From the NCBI GenBank assembly GCA_938092015.1, contig CALKOT010000011.1:97069-161068 (forward strand): a stretch of 64,000 nucleotides of DNA. Reading direction: 5' to 3'. The position numbers were made by a program, and so were the translations under genes. The notes under the pieces are model-generated. The model was given only the letters and a program-made list of their open reading frames with translations. It did no database searches and was not told the DNA's origin. The DNA comes from an uncultured Paracoccaceae bacterium. Its GTDB lineage: Bacteria; Pseudomonadota; Alphaproteobacteria; Rhodobacterales; Rhodobacteraceae. This document shows, piece after piece, positions 54,789 to 63,641 of this stretch (within the stretch, counting starts at the first letter, position 1; every line of letters begins with the position of its first letter).

Positions 54789-55799
54789 ATGCGCAAAATC
54801 AACGAAGAAAACGAACGGATCAAACGCCGTTATCTGCAGTACCTCAAGACTGCGAACCGTAAGGACGCCAACACTGTCCACAAAGCCGCAGAAGGGATTT
54901 TGCGCTTCGAAGCCAGTACAAACTTTCTCAGTTTCAAGCGGTTCCACATTGAACAGGTGATCAAGTTCCAAGATCGCATCAAAAGCGAAACCAGCAAGAC
55001 GACCTGCAAACAACTGTCCAAGTCCACAATCTCAGCCGTGCTGGCGGCGAACAAAGCGTTCTTCTTCTGGCTGGCGGGTCAGGACGGATACAAAAGCCGC
55101 ATCCGCTATTCCGATGCCGATTACTTCAACATGGACGCGAAGGGACAGCGCGTGGCCAGCACCACCCGCGAAACCCCTTATCCGTCGATGGAGATGGCGC
55201 GTCATGCCTTCAACTACATGCCAGAAGGATCAGTGATCGAACGCCGCAACAAGGCGTTGTTTGCTTTCCTTATGCTGACTGGCGCGCGTGATGGCGCAAC
55301 GGCATCTTTACGCTTGAAGCACATCAACATGATCGACGGCTACGTCTATCAGGATGCGCGTGAAGTGAAGACCAAGAATTCAAAAACGATCACGACCTAC
55401 TTTCTGCCAGTGGGCGCAGATTACCTCACATGCTTTGAAGGATGGGTGGACTATCTGAAGCGCGACGCGCTGTTCGGCCCCGACGATCCACTGTTTCCAC
55501 CGCCAGTGGTCAAACCGTTTGATGGCGAATTCAAAGTCGCGGGGCTGAAACGGACCCATTACAGAAACGCCAACGCGATCCGCGCCGCGATCAAGCAAGC
55601 GTTCACGAGTGCAGACTTGCCTCCATTCACCCCACACGCCTTCCGCAAGACGCTCGTGAAATGGGCTGACACGTTCTACCCGACCCGTGAGGCCTTCAAG
55701 GCCTTCTCCCAGAACATCGGGCATTCGAACGTCGTCACAACGATCAGCGCCTATTGCCCAGTTTCGCTGGAACGGCAGGCGGAGCTGATACGAGGCTAA
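54789..55799 (+). CDS. Tyrosine-type site-specific recombinase
   Basis: A 336-residue phage-integrase family protein. The N-terminal SAM-like domain spans about residues 10-110. Catalytic residues: Arg in LMLTGARDGATASLRL, His-x-x-Arg in PHAFRKTLV, distal His in NIGHSNVVTT, nucleophile Tyr in ISAYCPVSLERQ. All are kept, so it should be active. It differs in type from the DUF4102 integrases at the island ends, and belongs with alpA and the HTH gene upstream. Confidence 0.9.
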   Translation: MRKINEENERIKRRYLQYLKTANRKDANTVHKAAEGILRFEASTNFLSFKRFHIEQVIKFQDRIKSETSKTTCKQLSKSTISAVLAANKAFFFWLAGQDGYKSRIRYSDADYFNMDAKGQRVASTTRETPYPSMEMARHAFNYMPEGSVIERRNKALFAFLMLTGARDGATASLRLKHINMIDGYVYQDAREVKTKNSKTITTYFLPVGADYLTCFEGWVDYLKRDALFGPDDPLFPPPVVKPFDGEFKVAGLKRTHYRNANAIRAAIKQAFTSADLPPFTPHAFRKTLVKWADTFYPTREAFKAFSQNIGHSNVVTTISAYCPVSLERQAELIRG

Positions 55800-56348
55800 A
55801 CAAGGCGTTATTCACGGTGTGCTCGGCTTTCGGGCTGATGGCACTTCAAACCATTGCCTGTGATCTAGCAGTTATCGAAGTCGGCTTTGCGGACAAAGCC
55901 GACGGTGAGCAGGTGCCACAATTCTCGCTACAAATTCCCTGCCAAACCTCTAGCGAGCCACTTCTATCGGATCGTGCACCCCTAGTGCAGCCGTTCAGAT
56001 CATGTTCGCAGAATACACCAGCTCTGGCCATTCACCGTAACACAACGATCTGAGCAGCTCGCAAACAAGGGCGACGGTGAGCATCAGCTGCAACTTTTGG
56101 CTCGAAAGTGTCGTCAGATCTGCTTTGAGACGGAATAACCATTTTGTCGGCTCAGTCGCCGCAGATGTCGGCATTCAGAATGATTGATTTCAAAAGCCGT
56201 CCGCATGCAAAACAAATGTAGCCGCATCTTCCTAGGTTGAAGAAAAACCAAGAAATTTCTATCACCCGAGCAGCAAGGGCATAAAAGCTGGCCTGGCATC
56301 TGAGGCAGGTGGAATGATTGTTGTGGTGGGCGTTTTGGAGAAAACGAA
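55800..56348. other. Intergenic stretch with one perfect hairpin
   Basis: No convincing gene is seen on either strand. A 10-bp perfect stem, GTCGGCTTTG with CAAAGCCGAC (55880-55903, 4-nt loop), lies 80 nt past the recombinase stop; it lacks a T run. The remainder has lower coding character and may hold decayed mobile DNA. Confidence 0.5.
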
Positions 56349-57584
56349 ATGAGCTTGGCGACACGCAGCCGCAAGAAAGGCTGGATCAAACGCAAACTGG
56401 CGCGATTGCGGTTATTCGAAGACCCCCTTGGCGAAGCGGCGACGACAGCGCCTGAAGTAATTGAGCTGATAGGCGAAGGGCCTGCCGTCGAGATCTTTGT
56501 TGGCACGGCGCCAGACCTAATGCGCGCCACGCGCGTTCTTGTCTGGTCGTTGATGAAAGTCAGGAATCCGGCGCGCAAGTACCGAATTCACCTCATGGCC
56601 AACCTGAAGGGTTATGCACGCAAAGGGTGGCCAACCGGCTTTCATGGGTATGCAGCCGCCGTTGCTGACTTCGAAGGCGGCGGCCGCGCGATCTATTGCG
56701 ATGCGAGTATGATCTTCACGGCAGATCCGGCTGTATTATACGATGAAGCAGACGCAGGGGTGATCAGCCTTGTTCAGCCGTCTGCCCCTGACCGGTGGCG
56801 CCAGCAGGGTGACAGTCCGGTTACCGATGGCGCCGGGCCGATCAACCCATCAGCTTGGAGTTCCGCGCCAATCTCGGCGGATGGGTCAGGCGCCAAGCAG
56901 ACCGGCACACGCAACACCCAGTGGCGTGAACTGGAAGCAGACGCGAATGAAGCAGGCTATCTGTTGTTCACCCGCGATACCCCAACACGAGAGTTTGGCG
57001 AACTTATTCATCTCTACCAGCAGATGCATGACGAAAACTACTTTCCAGGCACCCGGCTGAAACACCATATCCAGCCGGTTCGCAAGCTTCTCGACAAAAC
57101 AGGTGCGACCCGCCTTCTGGATTATGGATCAGGTAAAGCAGAGGGATATCAACGCCTTGAGGGCAAGGCAGACGATAGCCCGTGGCGCGAGAGCAGCCAG
57201 TGGCCCGGCATTCTTGTTCGGTGCTACGATCCGGGCGTCGCCGAATTTTCTGCAATAGGCGACGACCAGATGGACGGGGTGATCTCAACCGACGTGGTTG
57301 AGCACCTGGCGCCCTTCGATGTCACGTGGGTTCTGGATGAAATGTTCGCACGCGCCGACAAATTCGTATTTGTCGTTGCAGCTTGCTATCCAGCGATCAA
57401 GACGCTGCCCGACGGTCGTAACGCGCATACGACGATTCAATCTGCCGCCTGGTGGCGAGATCAGATGATGATTGTCGGTCACCGGCATCCGAACATTCGC
57501 TGGCTGGTCGGATGCGACATGAAGAACCTGACTGGCAAGCAGACTGTCTTTTTCGGCGGCATCGGCTCCGCAGTCGACGGGTAA
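56349..57584 (+). CDS. Glycosyltransferase-like / SAM-methyltransferase fusion protein
   Basis: A 411-residue protein. Residues about 45-235 look like a GT-A glycosyltransferase: VEIFVGTAPDLMRATRVLVWSL and AIYCDASMIFTADPAVLYDE, where the usual DxD is DAS, so metal binding may be weakened. From about residue 245 a class I methyltransferase follows: TRLLDYGSGKAEGYQRL, GVISTDVVEHLAPFDVTWVL and FVFVVAACYPAIKTL. It is the first cargo gene after the recombinase and converges on another GT gene. A surface-glycan modifying role is inferred. Confidence 0.72.
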   Translation: MSLATRSRKKGWIKRKLARLRLFEDPLGEAATTAPEVIELIGEGPAVEIFVGTAPDLMRATRVLVWSLMKVRNPARKYRIHLMANLKGYARKGWPTGFHGYAAAVADFEGGGRAIYCDASMIFTADPAVLYDEADAGVISLVQPSAPDRWRQQGDSPVTDGAGPINPSAWSSAPISADGSGAKQTGTRNTQWRELEADANEAGYLLFTRDTPTREFGELIHLYQQMHDENYFPGTRLKHHIQPVRKLLDKTGATRLLDYGSGKAEGYQRLEGKADDSPWRESSQWPGILVRCYDPGVAEFSAIGDDQMDGVISTDVVEHLAPFDVTWVLDEMFARADKFVFVVAACYPAIKTLPDGRNAHTTIQSAAWWRDQMMIVGHRHPNIRWLVGCDMKNLTGKQTVFFGGIGSAVDG

Positions 57585-57653
57585 AACGACATCAGTTTAA
57601 ATCGGATCGCAAACGGCTAATGGCCGGGACTTGGCGCTCCCCGCCAGAGCCAT

Positions 57654-58547
57654 TCAGGCGGCAAACTGTTCAATCGCCACATCCAGCGGGGGCGCGGATT
57701 TCATCATCTGAAGGGCGTCATGGCGCACATGGTTGGCGGCCATTTCACGCTTCAGCTCAGCCTCAGAAATCTGACCACTGTCGAAACATTCCTTTAACAG
57801 GCTGAAAAAGAACTGTTCTTGCCTGATATCCGGGTGCTGTTTGTACTTTCCCGGGATGCGGATCCCGGCATTTGGCACAAGTTTTCCAATGATCGGCAAT
57901 CTGTTTGTAAAGTCGATAGGCAGGCCAGTTTTCCACGGCTGCGTGCGCCGCTTTGTGTTGTGCAACAGCCGCGTGCCTGGCGTCACCTTGTCAAAATGGT
58001 TCCAGATTTCTTCGAGGTGGCCGATGCTTCCCCTAGGCTCAGTCGCAAGCACGATCCAGTCTTCGTAGTCCAATTCGCCAGTAAACATCTTTTGGAACTG
58101 GGCCTGCATGTTCCAATGCGTCAGCTTCGCACAATCCAACAGCATCACGCTGGTGGCGATATAGTCTTCACGTCCGTTGTGACCTGATCTCGGCCGGGCG
58201 AGGATCGCTTTGCCCTCAAGATCACGCTCAAACAGCTCATTGACGTCGCCCACGGCGAAAACGTCCGGGTCGATCACAAGCGCGCGCCCCTGATAGTCCA
58301 TCTCTTCAGGGGGCGTAAATCGCACCGGCGTAAAGCTTTGCAGGTCGTCATTGCGCCAGGTCCGCCACCCGCCAGCGCGCAGAAATTTCTTACCTTCGTA
58401 TTCATTGAAGACGTCATAGGTCTCACGGCGCACGATCTTGACGTCGAACCTCTCCGGGTTATTGGACATCCGCTGCAACGAATGGCGGCCGACGATGGCG
58501 CCAACCATTTGCTGATTATTGGTGTGAATAAAGACAGTCTTTGTCAT
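57654..58547 (-). CDS. Glycosyltransferase (GT-A type, GT8-like)
   Basis: A 297-residue protein opening TVFIHTNNQQMVGAIVGRHSL. RALVIDPDVFAVGDVNELF supplies the DxD motif (DPD) for metal and sugar nucleotide. YIATSVMLLDCAKLTHWNM and the C-terminal HNTKRRTQPWKTGLPIDF fit GT8-like enzymes. It is divergent from the flippase gene. Acceptor and donor are unknown. Confidence 0.75.
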   Translation of the reverse strand: MTKTVFIHTNNQQMVGAIVGRHSLQRMSNNPERFDVKIVRRETYDVFNEYEGKKFLRAGGWRTWRNDDLQSFTPVRFTPPEEMDYQGRALVIDPDVFAVGDVNELFERDLEGKAILARPRSGHNGREDYIATSVMLLDCAKLTHWNMQAQFQKMFTGELDYEDWIVLATEPRGSIGHLEEIWNHFDKVTPGTRLLHNTKRRTQPWKTGLPIDFTNRLPIIGKLVPNAGIRIPGKYKQHPDIRQEQFFFSLLKECFDSGQISEAELKREMAANHVRHDALQMMKSAPPLDVAIEQFAA

Positions 58548-58669
58548 AGTGCGTCCTGCGTCGGAAAAGGGAATCGCTCTTGTGTGGCGCCCTCTTTAGG
58601 CTTTATCGCCTCTCATTGACGCAGGCCAGATCGAAGCGCCTTGCAATGCAGTGATAAAGCGAGCCGACC

Positions 58670-60010
58670 ATGTCCGAAGATTCTGACGCTGTTTCGCCCC
58701 AAGCGAAAAGCAGCGCAGACATTCGTTCTATTTTTCGCCGTATTGGTCGCAACGCTGGCAAGCTGTTTGGCGGCAGAATGGTCTTTGGTCTGCTTAACCT
58801 TGGGTCGTCAATTCTGGCTGTGCGCGCAGTCGGGTTAGAGAACTTTGGCGTCATCGTTCTCTTGCAGGCCTACGTGCGCCTGATCTCGGGCCTGCTGAAA
58901 TTCCGCTCATGGGCGGCGGTGACCAAATTTGGCGCTGACGCCCTGCAAGCCGGGCGAAACGATGATTTTCGCCGTTTGATTGGGTTAACCCTCAGACTGG
59001 ATGTCCTCAGCCTGACGACGTCGGTCATTCTGGCGATGCTGCTGGCGCCTTGGGCGTCATCCTGGCTGGGCTGGTCGAGCGATGTGGTCGGATATGCGAT
59101 CTGGTTCACGCTGACGATCCCCTTCATCACGGCCGCGACGCCGACAGGCATGATGCGCCTCTTTGACCGGTTCGAGGTGCTGGTGCAGCAACACGCCCTC
59201 AACGCAATCATCCGGTTTATCGGCGTGCTGATTATCTTTCTGGCTGCGCTGGATCACGTTACACTGATCTTCGTCTACATGGCCGGTATGATCCTATCCG
59301 GTCTCTACCTGTGGGGCGTCGCGTTTTATGAGGCGCACACACGGGGTCTCTTGCCCCGGCTCTGGGGCAGATGGTCGATGCTAAGCGCCGGGTTCCCAAG
59401 AATTTGGCGCTTTGTTGTCGTCACCAATCTGACGTCGATGATGGATACCGTTCTGATTCACGCTACGGTGCTGGTTGTAGGCGGCATGCTCGGGCCAACG
59501 GCTGCCGGGCTTTTCGGTGTGGTGAAGCAACTGACCGAGGCGATGAACCGGTCGACGACATTGCTGGGCCACATCGTTTTTCCAGAGTTTGCCTGGCTTG
59601 AGGCGCAAGGGGATCGAAAGGCGATCCGCAGGTTGCTATGGCGTATGCTGGTCGTGTCAGCTGCAGTTCTGGCTGTGCTGTGCGTGATCCTGACATTTGC
59701 GAGCGAGCAAATCATGTTGATCTTTACAAAAGAAGCCGTGGTCGCCGCGCCGCTTCTTGTCGCGATGGGGATCGGCGCCGCGCTGGTCGCCATGGGTTTT
59801 GCGCTGGAGCCTGCCATCCTGACCGTGCGGAAAGAGCGCGCCTTGCTGATCGTTTCCGTCTCGGTCACGCTGCTATTCTGCGCGATGTTGTACTTTTTTA
59901 TCCTCCAATTCGGTTTGCTAGGCGCTGGTATCGCGATTGCGGCGCGGCAAGGACTTTTATTCTTGAGCCGCGTCTATATCGTCCGATCTGTTTTCATGTC
60001 ATCGCCGTGA
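58670..60010 (+). CDS. Polysaccharide flippase (Wzx/MATE-like)
   Basis: A 446-residue membrane protein with 12-14 hydrophobic segments. GRMVFGLLNLGSSILAVRAVGLENFGVIVLLQ in outline is the Wzx-type N-terminus. VNLTSMMDTVLIHATVLVVGGMLGPTAAGLFGVVKQLTE, likewise in outline, marks the central repeat. It would move lipid-linked glycan across the inner membrane. Glycosyltransferase genes flank it, but no polymerase (Wzy) is present. Confidence 0.82.
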   Translation: MSEDSDAVSPQAKSSADIRSIFRRIGRNAGKLFGGRMVFGLLNLGSSILAVRAVGLENFGVIVLLQAYVRLISGLLKFRSWAAVTKFGADALQAGRNDDFRRLIGLTLRLDVLSLTTSVILAMLLAPWASSWLGWSSDVVGYAIWFTLTIPFITAATPTGMMRLFDRFEVLVQQHALNAIIRFIGVLIIFLAALDHVTLIFVYMAGMILSGLYLWGVAFYEAHTRGLLPRLWGRWSMLSAGFPRIWRFVVVTNLTSMMDTVLIHATVLVVGGMLGPTAAGLFGVVKQLTEAMNRSTTLLGHIVFPEFAWLEAQGDRKAIRRLLWRMLVVSAAVLAVLCVILTFASEQIMLIFTKEAVVAAPLLVAMGIGAALVAMGFALEPAILTVRKERALLIVSVSVTLLFCAMLYFFILQFGLLGAGIAIAARQGLLFLSRVYIVRSVFMSSP

Positions 60011-60163
60011 AAAACTTGTGATAAAGGTAATTGCGTTGAAGGCCAAAAAAGACACGGAATAAAATCAATTCCCCATCGTTGTCTCCCAAGAACGAGTAGC
60101 ACCGGGACGCTTGTGAGTCTGGGAACAGATTATTCGATCCATCAAAATTGAGCTGGAAAGCCC

Positions 60164-60307
60164 ATGCAGCATTTTACTCTGAGAGACGGCGTTATCGATC
60201 CCGAACTCTTCCTGGCGGCGCTTCAAAGGCACGCAAGAAATTTCCATGCCGACCTTGTCCATGTCGTCCACTACCCTTTGCCGGCGCAACCCTCAAAGGC
60301 CTCATAG
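60164..60307 (+). CDS. Candidate 47-residue small protein coupled to the ELM1 gene
   Basis: The frame MQHFTLRDGVIDPELFLAAL then QRHARNFHADLVHVV, ending PAQPSKAS, starts at an ATG preceded by GGAAAG. Its stop TAG shares a G with the GTG start of the next gene (TAGTG), typical of translational coupling. It has a predicted amphipathic helix and no recognised family. It could also be a leader or chance frame. Confidence 0.4.
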   Translation: MQHFTLRDGVIDPELFLAALQRHARNFHADLVHVVHYPLPAQPSKAS

Positions 60308-61347
60308 TGGAAGGCGAACTTAGTGATGATGGGGATCGAAGACCCTTGGTATGGGCGCTGACCACCGGGCGGGTGGGCGATGACGCGCAGGTTATGCTCG
60401 CGGCCAACGCAGTCGGCGGTATCGTCAGGCAGGTCAATCTCAAATTCAATCGTCTGCGCAAGATCCCCAACCGGTTCATGGGCGCGACGATGCGGGCGGT
60501 GAAAAACACGCCAGATCTTTCAGGGCCCTGGCCCGACCTTGTTGTCGGCGCAGGGTGCCGAACAGTTCCCCCCGCCTTGTGGATCAGGAAGCAGTCCGGC
60601 GGCAGCGCCAGGTTGCTGCGCATCGGCAGGCCGCGCGCCCCGCTGCACTGGTTTGATTTGGTGCTGACAACGCCGCAATACGGATTGCCCTCTGCAGACA
60701 ATGTCATGGTGATCAGCTTGCCATTCGCGGAAACGCCAGATCATGAAGCTGGCGTCGGAGGCTCTGTGTTTGCGGTTCTCGGCGGTGATAGCCGAACAAG
60801 TCGCGTAACGCCTGAGTTCGCCATCCAGTTTGGTCGTAAAGCCATGCAGATGGCGACGGAAATGGGCGCTAATCTGAGAATCTGCACCTCACCCAGAACG
60901 CCAGCCCGCGCCGCGGCTGCATTGGTGAAGATGTTGCCCGACGGGGTTGAGACGCACATTTGGCGGCCGGATCAGCCCGGGCCTTACCGGGACTGGCTGA
61001 ATACCGCCCAAGCATGTCTGACATCCGGTGACAGCGTTTCAAACATCTCCGACGCGATTTTGACAGGACGCAGCGCAACTGTCCTGATCCCCCCCGCTGT
61101 AAGCTGGTTGGCTGCGGTAGAGCATATTGGCGGCGTTGCGCTTAAACACCGGATACTGAAAAATGGGAATCGAAGTTTCCTGGCGCCGCCGCCAGATACC
61201 GGAGCACTAATTTCGCATATGCTAGACATCGGTTGGGCGCTTCGAAGCGATGAAAACACGGTAACTTTTGAAGGATCGGCCGAGAAATTACGACTAGAAC
61301 ACAACCGGGCGATTTGCAGGATCATGTCGCTGGCCCGTGGGTGTTAG
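60307..61347 (+). CDS. ELM1/DUF1022-family glycosyltransferase-like protein
   Basis: A 346-residue protein counted from GTG (VEGELSDDGDRRP). VWALTTGRVGDDAQVMLAAN is the family opening. PWPDLVVGAGCRTVPPALWI, FDLVLTTPQYGLP and a C-terminal SDSVSNISDAILTG/AT segment follow the two-lobed GT-B-like fold of this group. Bacterial ELM1-family proteins usually occur with LPS or cell-envelope genes, as here. The reaction is not established. The reading frame stays open upstream to 60148, but that overlaps the small frame. Confidence 0.75.
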   Translation: MEGELSDDGDRRPLVWALTTGRVGDDAQVMLAANAVGGIVRQVNLKFNRLRKIPNRFMGATMRAVKNTPDLSGPWPDLVVGAGCRTVPPALWIRKQSGGSARLLRIGRPRAPLHWFDLVLTTPQYGLPSADNVMVISLPFAETPDHEAGVGGSVFAVLGGDSRTSRVTPEFAIQFGRKAMQMATEMGANLRICTSPRTPARAAAALVKMLPDGVETHIWRPDQPGPYRDWLNTAQACLTSGDSVSNISDAILTGRSATVLIPPAVSWLAAVEHIGGVALKHRILKNGNRSFLAPPPDTGALISHMLDIGWALRSDENTVTFEGSAEKLRLEHNRAICRIMSLARGC

Positions 61348-61857
61348 GAACCCGAAATCTAGTTGCCCGAGACATCAAATCTGCTTCCTCAAAGATCTCC
61401 TCACAGCGTTTGCGTCCCATCTGCTTTGGTGACTGCATTTGCGTCTTCGCGTATTTTTGCGCCCTCTGACCTGCCCCTTATTTTAGGGCCACTCGTTTAT
61501 TGAGTTTGCTCTCCATTTGTGTGCCGTCGACGGTCCGCTTCCACCAGATCGCCATCGACCGAGAATCTAACCGCCAAATTCGCACTCACACAAAACTCCA
61601 AAATTCGACCGTCGCGTTTGGGCTCGAAGCTGTCATTTGATCAATCTAGTTGAGGACTTCAGCTATGCTACGGAATCTGACCCACCATCTTAATACGTCC
61701 ATGCCTAATCCGGAAAAATGCTGTAACTTCGCCTTACGCGGAGGTTCAGATGTGCCTTTGTCGTACTTCAAACTAGCGTTTGGGCGCGCAATTGGGGGCA
61801 TTCAAGTGCATCGAATTATAATTCCATAATTGTATCAATAAACTAACGGCCGAAAAT
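61348..61857. other. Non-coding stretch at the island's right end
   Basis: About 510 nt without a convincing frame. Base composition is lower in G+C than flanking genes. Nothing recognisable, apart from the att copy at its end, was found; decayed transposase DNA is possible but not shown. Confidence 0.45.
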
Positions 61858-61876
61858 GAGTCCTCTCAGCGCACCA
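61858..61876 (+). repeat. Right att copy of the tRNA-Thr 3' end
   Basis: GAGTCCTCTCAGCGCACCA matches the last 20 nt of tRNA-Thr except for one missing G. It lies 164 nt before the right integrase start, exactly as the left copy lies 164 nt before the integrase stub. Confidence 0.7.
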
Positions 61877-61965
61877 ATCCACTCTAATATTGCTGCTCAT
61901 AACTGCACGAAACACTAGCAATTTAGTGGATTTCGCGGGTATCATTGGAACATAGCGAAACACTT

Positions 61966-62039
61966 GATACCCCTAAACCATCTAGCTGTGGGGGTATCTC
62001 TGGGGGTGCTGCCCCTTTAGTTGGAAAGCGATACCCCCA
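61966..62039 (+). promoter_or_regulatory. G5/C5 inverted repeats before the right integrase start
   Basis: GATACCCCT (61966), TGGGGGTAT (61989-61997), TGGGGGTG (62001) and ATACCCCCA (62031-62039). The second and last are perfect 9-bp complements ending just before the ATG. Relative to the left set, both arms carry A-T where the left has G-C, so pairing is kept. Confidence 0.55.
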
Positions 62040-62040
62040 G

Positions 62041-63237
62041 ATGGCTCTTTCAGACCTACAGATCCGCAAAGCGCCGATTCGAGAGAAGCCGTACAAACTC
62101 TCGGATGGTGGCGGCCTGTTTCTGCTGGTGAAGCCAAACGCCAGCAAACTCTGGCAGCAAAAGTATCGCTATCACGGCAAAGAACGCTTACTCTCACACG
62201 GTCAGTACCCGGATGTCTCGCTGGCTCAAGCACGTTAGAAGTGTGACGCCGCGCGAGCAGTGATCGCCGAGGGCGGAGAGCCGTCAGTCCAAAAACGCTT
62301 TGCACGAGCCGAAGCCGAGACGAAGACGCGCACGACCTTTTTATTAATCGCCGAGGAGTATTTGGAACAGGCTAAGGAACGCGGATTGGCTAACGCCACG
62401 ATGCGCAAGAAGGAATGGCAAATCCGCTCGCTGGCAGAACCGCTCCACCATCGCCCCATTTCTGAGGTCACCTCAGCTGAAGTGCTTCACCTTTTAAAGA
62501 AGATCGAACGTAGCGGTCGTCGCGAGTCTGCAAAGAGGCTCTTTGGAACGCTGTCTGGCGTTTTTCGGTTGGCCGTCGTCACACTGCGAGCGGAGAATGA
62601 CCCAACCTATGCCATCAGAGGGGCGTTGTTGCCTCCCCAGTCAGTAAACCGGGCAGCAGTCACCGACGAGAAGATCTTTGGCGCACTACTCCGGGATATG
62701 GAGGCCTTCACCGGGTGGCGTGTCATCATTGATGCGATGAAATTCCAGATTCTTACCATGACCCGGCCTGGTGAGGTGCGTGGGGCGAAGAAGCAAGAGC
62801 TCGATCTTAAAAATCTGTCGTGGACGATTCCAGCTGAACGAACGAAAATGCGCCGCGAACATGTGGTCCCGCTTTCTGACCAAGCGATGCAAATCGTCGA
62901 GGCAAATTGGCCAGATGTGGAGGGGGCGGATCTGATCTTCCCGTCCATCGTATCGAACCGGAAATGGTTGTCAGAAAACGCCTTCAATTCCGTGCTCCGG
63001 CGCATGGGCTACGGCAAGGATGAAGTGACTGCTCATGGCTTTCGAGCGACGGCCAGCACTATTCTCAACAATCGCAACTTCGAAGCTGATGTGATTGAGG
63101 CCGCCCTAGCCCACCAGGACAAGAACGTTATCCGTCGCACTTACAATCGCGCCACCTATTGGGATCAACGAGTTGTTTTAATGCAGGAGGGGGCGGACTT
63201 AGTGGATGATTTCCGCTGTGGAGATGTTCCAGCTTGA
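62041..63237 (+). pseudogene. P4-type (DUF4102) tyrosine integrase with an in-frame TAG
   Basis: A 398-codon frame. MALSDLQIRKAPIREKPYKL is the DUF4102 arm-binding domain. TAG (62236-62238) interrupts SLAQAR-stop-KCDAARAVIAEGGEPS at codon 66, inside a conserved helix where Arg/Gln is usual. The rest is intact: Arg in TMTRPGEVRGAKKQEL, HGFRATASTILNN, HQDKNVIRRTYN with Tyr. Either a CAG-to-TAG mutation or a truncated protein restarting downstream (a later start gives 325 residues). It is the probable integrase of a second element continuing to the right. Confidence 0.8.
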
Positions 63238-63641
63238 ACTTCTATGAAAACCGATGTTCGGTTCTCAAGTTAGGGCTCGTCGAGAAGACTCGAACTCGTT
63301 CTTCATAGCTGAACATAGGTGAATATTTCCATTTATTTTCAGTATCTTATTGACAGTCGCGTTTTCATCTCAGAACATAGATGTCTACTCAGTCCACCTT
63401 TTTGGGGTGGACCGGCTGGCTGGCGGGAGCTGTATCACCAAAGGTGGACTGGATGCGAATTAACGCCATTACCCAACTTAAAGCCAAGAACCTTGTCAAT
63501 GGCACTGGAATATCCGGCCATTAGGGCGCCCTGATTTCCAGCCAGTTTGAAGTGCAGCCTTTCGGCAAGCGTTGAGGGCGCGCTGACCACAAGAGTCAGA
63601 ACGCGCCCGCTTCTCAGTTATGAGTATTCTGGGGTGGGGCG
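63238..63641. other. Non-coding stretch between the integrase and istB
   Basis: No credible gene. It contains an inverted repeat (separate entry) and a GC-rich segment near 63540-63620 before the istB stop. It probably includes the end of the IS21-type element. Confidence 0.5.
63390..63451. repeat. 12-bp inverted repeat near the IS21-type element
   Basis: CAGTCCACCTTT (63390-63401) and AAAGGTGGACTG (63440-63451) are perfect complements 38 nt apart. The inner GTGGAC/GTCCAC also recurs at 63406-63411. This could be an IS terminal region or a scar; the other IS end lies outside the window. Confidence 0.4.

Larger units (their letters stand above)
53366..61876. mobile_element. Genomic island at tRNA-Thr(CGT), bounded by an imperfect direct repeat
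   Basis: The left end is the last 20 nt of tRNA-Thr; the right end is the same sequence less one G. Inside lie a DUF4102 integrase stub, a truncated island gene, AlpA and HTH genes, a second tyrosine recombinase and five glycan-related genes or ORFs. The DUF4102 integrase just outside the right end suggests two elements in tandem at this tRNA. Limits rest on the repeat, not on an empty-site comparison. Confidence 0.7.

Noticed and set aside
55880..55903. Rho-independent terminator after the recombinase
   Set aside because: The 10-bp stem is perfect, but no T tract follows on either strand within 8 nt, so it is reported only as a hairpin.
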